DNA from: Candidatus Aminicenantota bacterium
Lineage (GTDB): Bacteria > Acidobacteriota > Aminicenantia > UBA2199
Assembly: GCA_030612495.1 (NCBI GenBank)
Contig: JAUWNT010000044.1
Span: forward strand, 1 to 14,942
Reading direction: 5' to 3'
DNA: 14,942 nucleotides
Below are positions 1-6,249 of the stretch, piece after piece; positions within the stretch are counted from its first letter, which is position 1, and the number at the start of each line of letters is the position of its first letter. A program made the position numbers and the translations under genes. The notes under the pieces are model-generated. The model ran no database searches and was not told the DNA's origin. It saw only the letters and a list, made by a program, of their open reading frames with translations.

Positions 1-40
1 AATTGCTTAAAAATATATATTACTTTAATTAGGGAGAAGT

Positions 41-358
41 ATGGAAAAAAGGAAAGAAAAAAGGGTAAATAAAAAATTAATGGTTAATTTTAGTTTGGAT
101 GGAATAGAAAGCTTGGGTATAACCTCAAATGTCTCTAAAAAGGGATTGTATATTGCACTAACTGAAATGTTCTCTTCAAACAAAGATATATCTATCTTTG
201 TTGCATTGCCTAAAGATGTTCTTAATATCAAAGGTAAAGTAAAGTGGAGTAAAGAGCTTAAAAATAAATCTTCAGGAGATCTTGTAGGAGGTATGGGAAT
301 TAAGATTACAGAAAGTCCTCCAGAGTATTTAGTTTTTTTAGAAACCCTTAAAAATTAA
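41..358 (+). CDS. PilZ domain protein
   Basis: This is a 105-residue single-domain protein of the PilZ family, which binds cyclic di-GMP and passes the signal to motility, adhesion or secretion machinery. The N-terminus is Lys/Arg rich and carries the RxxxR-type binding arm (R4 to R8). About 25 residues later comes the second motif in the form SNVSKKG, corresponding to D/N-x-S-x-x-G. The C-terminal half ends with a GGMGIKI strand typical of the PilZ barrel. The length equals a bare PilZ domain with no output domain. The ATG follows AGGGAG with a 4-base gap, so the start is well supported. No operon partner is visible on the left because the window begins there, and the next gene is convergent. 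The family call is firm; the cellular target is unknown. Confidence 0.85.
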   Translation: MEKRKEKRVNKKLMVNFSLDGIESLGITSNVSKKGLYIALTEMFSSNKDISIFVALPKDVLNIKGKVKWSKELKNKSSGDLVGGMGIKITESPPEYLVFLETLKN

Positions 359-467
359 GTTTTATATAAAATACTCCTATTTAATTACTTAAATTTAGGT
401 AAAAATTCCTTTTTTAGTTGTTTAGTTACATGTTCTACAAGCCCAACTTTTTCTATATCAATTTGAA

Positions 468-935
468 TTAAAGGTCGCTCTCCTGTGCACGAAGCCATGT
501 TTGAGTTCTTCCTATTTTAAAGATGATTCTTATATAGCCAAAAACCTTTAGTCTTTTTCCTCCATCTACTACTCTCAATACACATTTATAAACTTTACCG
601 TTTTCAGGATCAAGTATCTTTCCTCCTTTCCACTTGCTATCAGAAGGAGTAAATCCCCACAAAAAGATCATTCCAAGAACAGGTTTATCTTTTCTTTTGC
701 CTTTACATTTATCACATATTGGATTTTGATCCTCGTCTGGTTTGGGAAAGATTTTTTTGATTTTACCTATCAATTTTCCATGTTCAAGCCATATTTTAAC
801 AATTGACTTCAACTCACCTGTGCTGTCATCTATGGTTTTCCACAAACCTATAGGTGACGTGTTGTTTGCCATTGCTTTTATATTGAATGAAAATAGAAGA
901 ATCACAAAACATGCAATGGCTATTAATTTTTTCAT
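468..935 (-). CDS. DUF2147 family secreted protein
   Basis: This 155-residue protein has a clear signal peptide (MKK, hydrophobic stretch to about residue 21, then AMA as the likely cleavage site) and is expected to be periplasmic. The mature part matches DUF2147 throughout. It opens with GLWKTIDDSTGELKS, has a CDKCKGKRKDKP segment with two cysteines near residues 74-77, then GGKILDPENGKVYKC, a KVFGYIR strand and a C-terminal GRTQTWLR. DUF2147 proteins are small beta-barrel-like periplasmic proteins with no settled biochemical role. AAGGAG stands 4 bases before the ATG. The gene is convergent with the PilZ gene and divergent from the thioredoxin-fold gene, so it is monocistronic. Family assignment is strong; function is not known. 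Confidence 0.88.
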   Translation of the reverse strand: MKKLIAIACFVILLFSFNIKAMANNTSPIGLWKTIDDSTGELKSIVKIWLEHGKLIGKIKKIFPKPDEDQNPICDKCKGKRKDKPVLGMIFLWGFTPSDSKWKGGKILDPENGKVYKCVLRVVDGGKRLKVFGYIRIIFKIGRTQTWLRAQESDL

Positions 936-961
936 TTTAACTCCTTACTTCTGAATCAATA

Positions 962-990
962 ATTCTAATAAATAAAATAATTAATTGCAA
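962..990 (-). promoter_or_regulatory. Putative sigma-70 promoter for the DUF2147 gene
   Basis: On the minus strand TTGCAA (985-990) and TAGAAT (complement of 962-967) are separated by 17 bases, about 27 bases before the start codon. The match is moderate, and AT-rich DNA yields such matches by chance. Confidence 0.35.
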
Positions 991-1062
991 TGGAAAATTT
1001 ATTCAATTTTCTGAGGGCCTTCTCATACAAAGATCTTATTTAGAAAAGAAATAAAAATTTGG

Positions 1063-1091
1063 TTTGACAAGTATGTTTTAATTTGTAAAAA
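1063..1091 (+). promoter_or_regulatory. Putative sigma-70 promoter for the thioredoxin-fold gene
   Basis: A perfect -35 TTGACA (1063-1068) is followed after 17 bases by TAAAAA (1086-1091), a 4/6 match to the -10. Transcription would begin near 1098, leaving a leader of about 107 bases before the ATG at 1206. No clear leader structure was seen. Confidence 0.45.
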
Positions 1092-1205
1092 TGTAAGCAA
1101 GATTTGTTAAGCATAAATAAATACAAAATCCATCCATAAAGATAAATATCTTATTGCTCTATTTTCTAATATATTTTATAATTGTTTTTTAAAGAGGAGA
1201 AATAG

Positions 1206-1676
1206 ATGAAAAAGACAATTATATTTAGTTTTCTGATACTTTTTATATTTTCAATATTAATTTGTGCTAAAATACTTCTTATTGGTGAAACGAATCCGGA
1301 TGAGATTTTTTTGTTAAAAGATTGGAAAGAGATTTATGATAATTATAAGCCAGATGAGAAAGTAATTAATAAAATAGATGCTCTGAACAAGGAGTTTGAA
1401 GTTGAGATATACCTGGGTACATGGTGTAAGGATTCTAAAAGTAATGTTCCAAAACTTATAAAGATCTTAAAAGCTATTAGAAGGGCAAAGGTAAGATATT
1501 TCGCGATTCTCTGGAGAAAAGCAGAAAGATCTGAAATTTATAAATTAAAGGATATAAAAAGGATCCCAACCATAATTTTTTATTCAAAAGAAAAAGAGAT
1601 TGGAAGAATAATAGAAAACCCAAAAAAAACTCTTGAAAAAGACACGTTCGAGATAATTAAAAATCTTAGAAATTAA
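1206..1676 (+). CDS. Membrane-anchored or secreted thioredoxin-fold protein with CxxS site
   Basis: This 156-residue protein starts with a hydrophobic signal peptide or anchor (residues 5-20) and continues with a thioredoxin fold. The strand-helix core reads IYLGTWCKDSKSNVPKL, placing Cys74 at the redox position with Ser77 where the second Cys of CxxC would be. A conserved cis-proline is visible as IPTIIFY (Pro121). The sequence favours a monothiol protein that forms mixed disulfides or acts by binding rather than a dithiol reductase. It lacks a good lipobox, so it is probably held by the uncleaved N-terminus or released to the periplasm. The ATG has a strong ribosome site (AGAGGAGA) 5 bases upstream. 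It is not obviously in an operon with the next gene, which starts 106 bases later. The fold is well supported; the substrate is unknown. Confidence 0.75.
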   Translation: MKKTIIFSFLILFIFSILICAKILLIGETNPDEIFLLKDWKEIYDNYKPDEKVINKIDALNKEFEVEIYLGTWCKDSKSNVPKLIKILKAIRRAKVRYFAILWRKAERSEIYKLKDIKRIPTIIFYSKEKEIGRIIENPKKTLEKDTFEIIKNLRN

Positions 1677-1782
1677 TATTTGCAAATAATAATGACTTTA
1701 TAATATTTTTGTTTTTTGTGGTAAAATATATGTTTAAGACGAACAAAGATAAAATTATAGAGATGAATATTTTTTATATACA

Positions 1783-2394
1783 ATGAAGAATCTAATTATT
1801 GATCTTATTACTGTTTTTTTGTTTTTTATTTTATTGTTTCTAATAGGGGTGGATTATACAATGTTTATTTTATTCGTTGCTGTTTGTCCATTTTTAATAA
1901 TAACAAAAAGAAAAGATCTGATTTTTTCATTGATTATAGCATTAATGATCGCAGTAATTTGGGGTTGGATTGCTGAAAAATATTATGTTTATGCTGAAAG
2001 TAGCTTTAAAACAGAGCTGTTAAATTTTTACCCCATACTTTTTTGGACGCTTGGATTATTTATGGCTATATTGCTATTTAGAGATATAAAATTAATATTT
2101 GGCATAAAAACCTTTAAGGTTAAACTTATAATATTTTCAGGATTGTTCTGGTTTGGACTGATTGCTATTGAAACCATTTCATATCACATATTAGAAATAA
2201 GAAACCTTGCAACAGCAAAGTACGAAGGTCTTCCTATTTGTGATTGCATACATGCACCTCTGTGGATGCAGATCTCATATTTCATTATTGGTCCCCTATA
2301 TTTCATAATATTAAATATTCTAAATAAAGGTATGAATAAAACTAAAATAAAATTATATGGTATAAAGTTAAGGTCATATATTAAAAATAAATAA
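1783..2394 (+). CDS. Multi-pass membrane protein, unknown family
   Basis: This 203-residue, very hydrophobic protein has about six membrane segments (roughly residues 5-22, 26-41, 46-65, 82-100, 112-131 and 160-182). They are separated by short Lys/Arg-rich loops, and the tail is basic. I do not recognise the family. Features that may help identify it are an aromatic loop WGWIAEKYYVYAE after the third segment and a CDCIHAPLWMQ loop before the last one, where a CxC pair and a His could bind metal or form a disulfide. Conserved-looking polar residues in loops rather than in the helices argue against a simple transporter. No clear ribosome site precedes the ATG. A possible extended -10 (TGGTAAAAT, 1719-1727) lies about 55 bases upstream. 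The coding call rests on the long open frame and plausible topology. Confidence 0.6.
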   Translation: MKNLIIDLITVFLFFILLFLIGVDYTMFILFVAVCPFLIITKRKDLIFSLIIALMIAVIWGWIAEKYYVYAESSFKTELLNFYPILFWTLGLFMAILLFRDIKLIFGIKTFKVKLIIFSGLFWFGLIAIETISYHILEIRNLATAKYEGLPICDCIHAPLWMQISYFIIGPLYFIILNILNKGMNKTKIKLYGIKLRSYIKNK

Positions 2395-2460
2395 TAGTTA
2401 TGATACCAAAGTTTATATAAAATTAGCCTTTATCCTTATTATTCAATGTTAAATCAAACA

Positions 2461-2498
2461 AATACCCCATAGGGTATTTGAGATACCCAATAGGGTAT
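2461..2498. promoter_or_regulatory. Tandem palindromic operator pair, ATACCC-N4-GGGTAT
   Basis: Two palindromes sit at 2462-2477 (centre CATA) and 2483-2498 (centre AATA). Each has perfect 6-bp arms ATACCC/GGGTAT, and the first extends to 7 bp with A2461/T2478. Their starts are 21 bp apart, about two helical turns, so two bound dimers would lie on the same DNA face. Centres fall about 208 and 187 bases before the transcription start predicted for the sigma-54 promoter downstream, a typical place for enhancer-binding-protein sites. No T-run follows either palindrome, so they are unlikely to be terminators for the upstream gene. Confidence 0.7.
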
Positions 2499-2560
2499 GC
2501 CTCAATAAGCCTATTATGACCGGCTTTCGGAGTCTTTTGTGTTGGAAAGATTATTTTTAG

Positions 2561-2576
2561 ATACCCTATAGGGTAT
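2561..2576. promoter_or_regulatory. Third copy of the ATACCC-N4-GGGTAT palindrome
   Basis: ATACCCTATAGGGTAT is a perfect 16-bp palindrome with the same 6-bp arms as the pair at 2461-2498. Its centre lies about 109 bases before the predicted sigma-54 transcription start. Three identical-arm sites within 120 bp of non-coding DNA point to one dedicated regulator. The regulator gene is not in this window. Confidence 0.7.
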
Positions 2577-2651
2577 GTACAGCAAAAACAAAAGGTATTC
2601 AAAATTATTGAAAATGGTTCTTAATAGGCGATTTTAGAAGTTTGTAGTGTT

Positions 2652-2667
2652 TGGCATGATAATTGCC
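2652..2667 (+). promoter_or_regulatory. Sigma-54 (RpoN) -24/-12 promoter
   Basis: TTGGCATGATAATTGCC contains GG (2653-2654) and GC (2665-2666) separated by exactly ten bases. The flanks TTGGCAtG and TTGC match the RpoN consensus TGGCACG-N4-TTGC. Transcription would start near 2678, about 107 bases before the envC-like ATG. The reverse strand also has GG-N10-GC by symmetry but fits the wider consensus less well. Such promoters need an AAA+ activator bound upstream, which fits the three palindromes found there. Confidence 0.75.
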
Positions 2668-2714
2668 TCATGATTTTGAGAGGTTTGATAAAATTAAAGT
2701 GGTAAAAGATTGTA

Positions 2715-2762
2715 ATATAGAGAGTTGGTTTTTTTAATTTCTTTACCTATTCTCTCTTATAT
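2715..2762 (+). other. Possible leader hairpin before envC-like gene
   Basis: ATATAGAGAG (2715-2724) can pair with CTCTCT-TATAT (2752-2762) in a 10-bp stem with one bulged T. A GGT/ACC pairing inside the loop (2727-2729 with 2745-2747) could extend it. It ends 22 bases before the ATG, where no Shine-Dalgarno sequence is evident. The sequence is AT-rich, so this is weak. Confidence 0.3.
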
Positions 2763-2784
2763 CGTATAATTCATATTTGTGGAT

Positions 2785-3900
2785 ATGAGAAAGTTTATTA
2801 TTATTTTTTGTGTGTGCGGGTCTATATTTTTATATTCAGATAAAAAGCAAAATCTAAATAGAATAAATAAGCAAATTAAAGTTATAAATGGAAAAATCCT
2901 AAAATTAAAAAGAGAAAAAAAATCAATTTTAAATGAAATATACAGAATCGAACTTAAATATAAAAAAGAAAAAATCGAAAACAATAAAGTAAAGATTCAA
3001 ATAAATAGTATACAAGGTGAGATAAATAAAAAGGAAGTAGAAAAAAAAGAATTGGAGCTTGAGATTCGAAAATCAAGAGAAAAAATTAAAAGAATAGTGA
3101 GAGTTATACACAAAATGGGAGTAAATGCTCATCTGAAAATTTTCATACAGATAAAAAGCCTGAATCAATTATATAAAAATTATAGGCTGTTCACTACCTT
3201 AATTGATTATAATATAGATGAAATTGGGAAAGTGAAGGAAAGTATATTTAAGCTTGATAAAATAAAAAAAGATTTACGGTTTGAACAAATAAAATTAATT
3301 GATTTAAAAAAAGTGCACGATGAAAAGATTGAAAAAATAAAAAATTTTAAGAAAGAAAAATTGAAGTTTATAAGTAATATAAACAACGATAAAACAAAGT
3401 ATTTGAGCTTGATTAATGAATTAAAGTATGAAGCTGAAAATTTGAACACATTGATTTATAACAAGTATACAAAGAGTTTTTTTAAATCCAAAGATGTGGG
3501 TTTTTTAAAAGGGAGATTAATATGGCCTATTAATGGGAAAATCATTTCATCGTTTGGAAAAGTTAGAAGTACAAGGTTTGATACTTATATTTTTAACAAT
3601 GGGGTTGAAATAAAACCTTCAAATAGTGATAAAATAAAAAGTGTATTCCCTGGTGTAGTTGTATTTGCTGATTATTTGAAGGGTTATGGCGAAGTTATTA
3701 TAATTCAGCATTACAAAAATTTTCACTCCCTGTATGGCCATTGCGAAAAAATGTTTAAAACCAAGGGAGATGCTGTTAAGCAAGATGATGTGATAGGTCT
3801 TGTTGGAGATACAGGTTCAATTTATGGGAAAAGTCTTTATTTTGAGGTAAGGAAGAAATTAAAAGCTCAGAATCCCTTGAAATGGCTTCGTAAAAGGTGA
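2785..3900 (+). CDS. envC: EnvC-like murein hydrolase activator (coiled coil plus degenerate LytM/M23)
   Basis: This is a periplasmic activator of division amidases of the EnvC type. After a signal peptide (ending near residue 18) comes a long Lys/Glu-rich coiled coil (about residues 22-225, numbered from ATG 2785 plus two). It is followed by a LytM/M23 domain (about 245-370) with GYGEVIIIQH, SLYGH, LVGDTG and SLYFEVR. The M23 zinc ligands are lost: N and E replace H and D in the HxGxD motif, and Y replaces the His of LHFEV, the same pattern as E. coli EnvC. The C-terminal NPLKWL also matches EnvC. The role is therefore probably amidase activation, not hydrolysis. A GTG six bases upstream (2779) is an alternative start; ATG 2785 gives a standard signal peptide. 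Neither has a visible ribosome site. It is the first gene of a three-gene operon under the sigma-54 promoter. Confidence 0.85.
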   Translation: MRKFIIIFCVCGSIFLYSDKKQNLNRINKQIKVINGKILKLKREKKSILNEIYRIELKYKKEKIENNKVKIQINSIQGEINKKEVEKKELELEIRKSREKIKRIVRVIHKMGVNAHLKIFIQIKSLNQLYKNYRLFTTLIDYNIDEIGKVKESIFKLDKIKKDLRFEQIKLIDLKKVHDEKIEKIKNFKKEKLKFISNINNDKTKYLSLINELKYEAENLNTLIYNKYTKSFFKSKDVGFLKGRLIWPINGKIISSFGKVRSTRFDTYIFNNGVEIKPSNSDKIKSVFPGVVVFADYLKGYGEVIIIQHYKNFHSLYGHCEKMFKTKGDAVKQDDVIGLVGDTGSIYGKSLYFEVRKKLKAQNPLKWLRKR

Positions 3901-3922
3901 TAGAATATATATAGAATTTGAA

Positions 3923-5035
3923 ATGAAAAAAAAAATCAGGATTTTATTATTTATTGTAACAATAGCAATATTTTTTTTTCTTTTAATAGGGGGAAAATTT
4001 TCCCGTTCTTTTTCTAATAGAAACGAAGAACAGAAATATTTATTACTTTTTTCTGAGATTACGTCTCTTGTAAGAAGTGATTATGTTGAAACAGTAAAGC
4101 CAGATAAAAAATTCCCGGGAGCTTTTTCTTCAATGGTTGCTTATTTAGATAAGTTGTCCGTTTACCTTGATCCAGAAAAGACCAGAATATATAATTTATA
4201 TAAAGAAGGTGTATTGTACAGTACAGGAATATATGGGATTAAACTATTAAACTATTTTTATATAACAGATGTAAAAAAGAATTCTCAAGCAGAGCATTCT
4301 GGTTTACAACCTGGAGATATTATAAAATCAGTTAATGGTAAAACTATCTATTCTCTCTCTTTTTGGGAAATGTATTTTTCGTTGTTAACAGAGAAATCAG
4401 AAAACATTGATTTGGTTATTTTTAAAAAAGGTACATCAAAATCATATAAAATTACTTTGAAGACTAAATTAGTAAGTTGTAACACTCGCATACGAAAAAT
4501 AAAAAATAATACTTTTTATGTTGAACTTTCTAAAGTAGATGAGCAGAGCGTAAGATTAATAAAAGAGAGATTAACGAATATGAAATCTCTGAGATTGATA
4601 ATTGATCTAAGGAAATATTCTGGAGGAAATTTCGAATCTTTTATTGATATGACAAGGTTGTTTTTTAAAAAAACGACTTCTATTGTTGTAAAGACAAGAG
4701 AAAAAGAGGAAAAGGTTTTATTAGGCTCTATAAATCCCTTAAAATATAAAGCTGTAATTATCATTAATCAATCTACAATAATGTATGGTGAGCTTTTAGC
4801 AGCTCTTTTTAAATCTGTTAATACAACTCTTATTGGAAGTAAAACTCAGGGCTTTGTATCTAAATTGGATCATATTACCCTTAAAGATGGAAGTTCAGTG
4901 TTAATCACAGGAGGTATCTTTTTCTTAAAAGGTAAAGACTTAAGAAAATCAGAAGTGAGTCCTGAAATTATATTAAATGATAAAGATTGGGAGCATGTTT
5001 TAGATAAAAGTTTATTTATTCTTGGGAAATATTAA
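3923..5035 (+). CDS. CtpA-like S41 family protein with PDZ domain, apparently catalytically dead
   Basis: This 370-residue protein has an N-terminal membrane anchor (about residues 5-24), a CtpA-type helical lead-in (YLDPEKT near 81-87), a PDZ domain (about 95-170, core GLQPGDIIKSVNGK) and an S41 core containing IIDLRKYSGGNFES (226-239). In active carboxy-terminal processing proteases the nucleophile is the middle Ser of SASASE and the general base is Lys of TxGKG. Here the first region reads NQSTIMYGE (282-290), putting Met287 at the Ser, and the second reads TQGFVS, putting Phe311 at the Lys. The fold-defining glycines and DLR motif remain, and the frame is intact. I infer a pseudoprotease that may bind peptides through PDZ. 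The gene starts 23 bases after the envC-like stop and overlaps the next gene by one base (TAATG). The active-site alignment was done by eye. Confidence 0.8.
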   Translation: MKKKIRILLFIVTIAIFFFLLIGGKFSRSFSNRNEEQKYLLLFSEITSLVRSDYVETVKPDKKFPGAFSSMVAYLDKLSVYLDPEKTRIYNLYKEGVLYSTGIYGIKLLNYFYITDVKKNSQAEHSGLQPGDIIKSVNGKTIYSLSFWEMYFSLLTEKSENIDLVIFKKGTSKSYKITLKTKLVSCNTRIRKIKNNTFYVELSKVDEQSVRLIKERLTNMKSLRLIIDLRKYSGGNFESFIDMTRLFFKKTTSIVVKTREKEEKVLLGSINPLKYKAVIIINQSTIMYGELLAALFKSVNTTLIGSKTQGFVSKLDHITLKDGSSVLITGGIFFLKGKDLRKSEVSPEIILNDKDWEHVLDKSLFILGKY

Positions 5036-6180
5036 TGTCGAAAAAAAAGAGAAATAAAAAAAATATACAATCAAGTGTATTGTTTTTTGCTTTGTTTATA
5101 CTTTTTGCTTTCTTAATAGTAATTGTATTGGAATACATTGATTTTAAAAAAGGAGAAAGATCATTTATTTTTACAAGAGTAATTAATTTAAAAACTTATT
5201 CTGAGAAAAGAGAACAATTCAATAAAGAAATTTTAAAGATGTTAGAAAAAAATAGCATTTCATATAATTATTTTAAGGATAAACACGGAAAATATCATTT
5301 TAAAATAGATATAAAAGACTTAAAATTTGATAGTTTACTCTTGAAAACACAGATAATCGTGAAACAATTAAATGGTAATTTAGAACTTTCTGAGATAAAG
5401 ATCTTAAAAAACAAATCCGTATTACTTTTCAATTTAGAGTTTAACAGGAAAATATCACACATAATTTTGGTAAATAAAGTAAAAGAACATGAAGCGAAAA
5501 TAAAAAAAGAGGATAATTCCCCTAAGATTGCTTTTATAATTGATGATATTGGTTTTCGAAAAAATGCTTCCATAGAGTTGAAAGAATTGAATATACCAAT
5601 AACAGGTTCTATATTGCCAAATACACCCTTTGCTAAGGAAGAGGCAAAAGTGCTCAATTCTTATGGATTGGAAGAGATGATACATCTTCCAATGCAGGCA
5701 GAGAACTTAAACATAGAACACCCGCGAGATGTTTTTGTTACTATTAATTCAACAAATGAAGAGATAAGAAAATTAATAAAAGAGGCAAAAAAGATTATTC
5801 CTTTTTCCAAGGGGTTGAATAATCATATGGGATCTCTTATTACAGCCAGAAGAGGAATTATAAAAAGAGTATTGGAAATAGTTAAAAAAGAGGGCTTATT
5901 TTTTGTTGATTCCAGAACAACTTATGAAACTGTTGCTTATGATGTTGCTAAAGAGCTTGAAATAAAAACAACTTATAGAGATGTGTTTTTAGATGATATT
6001 CAAACTTATTCTCATTCAATGGGTCAAATAGAGAAACTTATAGAAATAGCAAAAAATAAAGGTAAGGCAGTTGCAATTGGTCACCCCTTTAAAACAACAT
6101 TTAAAGCAATAAAAGATTCAATAAATGATATTTATTCAAATGGTATAAAAATAGTATTTGTTTCATCATTGTTAGAGTAA
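5035..6180 (+). CDS. Divergent polysaccharide deacetylase (YibQ/DUF610 family)
   Basis: This 381-residue protein has a basic N-terminus and one membrane segment (about residues 14-33), a linker domain to about residue 160, then a divergent polysaccharide deacetylase domain (about 164-380). Diagnostic motifs are AFIIDDIG (NodB-like Asp pair), ITGSILP, EMIHLPMQ, GLNNHMGS, LFFVDSRT, YRDVFLDD and VAIGHP. YibQ-family proteins are envelope proteins commonly encoded beside envC. Their substrate is not established, and the usual HxxxH zinc site is reduced. The ATG overlaps the previous stop in TAATG, implying translational coupling to the CtpA-like gene. The extended region between anchor and catalytic domain fits long versions outside Enterobacteria. 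The family call is strong; activity is uncertain. Confidence 0.85.
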   Translation: MSKKKRNKKNIQSSVLFFALFILFAFLIVIVLEYIDFKKGERSFIFTRVINLKTYSEKREQFNKEILKMLEKNSISYNYFKDKHGKYHFKIDIKDLKFDSLLLKTQIIVKQLNGNLELSEIKILKNKSVLLFNLEFNRKISHIILVNKVKEHEAKIKKEDNSPKIAFIIDDIGFRKNASIELKELNIPITGSILPNTPFAKEEAKVLNSYGLEEMIHLPMQAENLNIEHPRDVFVTINSTNEEIRKLIKEAKKIIPFSKGLNNHMGSLITARRGIIKRVLEIVKKEGLFFVDSRTTYETVAYDVAKELEIKTTYRDVFLDDIQTYSHSMGQIEKLIEIAKNKGKAVAIGHPFKTTFKAIKDSINDIYSNGIKIVFVSSLLE

Positions 6181-6220
6181 TTTTAGTAATTATTATTAAA
6201 GAAGTGAAACTTGACATAAG

Positions 6221-6229
6221 TGGTATAAT
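6221..6229 (+). promoter_or_regulatory. Extended -10 promoter for htpG
   Basis: TGGTATAAT is a perfect extended -10 element (TG-N-TATAAT), 20 bases before the htpG ATG. A TTGACA lies only 7 bases upstream of TATAAT, too close to be its -35. Transcription would start near 6236, giving a very short leader that holds little beyond the AGGAGGT ribosome site (6239-6246). No CIRCE element or clear sigma-32 promoter was seen. Confidence 0.55.
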
Positions 6230-6249
6230 AAGATTTTTTAGGAGGTAAA

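Noticed and set aside
385..498. A 37-codon minus-strand frame overlapping the end of the DUF2147 gene
   Set aside because: It has no ribosome site, overlaps a well-supported gene in another frame and matches nothing I recognise. The DUF2147 protein ends normally, so this frame is not needed to complete it.
2461..2576. The three palindromes as transcription terminators of the upstream membrane-protein gene
   Set aside because: Stems are only 6-7 bp with no following T-run, and the same arms are repeated three times upstream of a promoter, which fits DNA-binding sites better.
6211..6229. TTGACA and TATAAT before htpG as a -35/-10 pair
   Set aside because: They are separated by only 7 bases, far too close; the extended -10 explains TATAAT without a -35.
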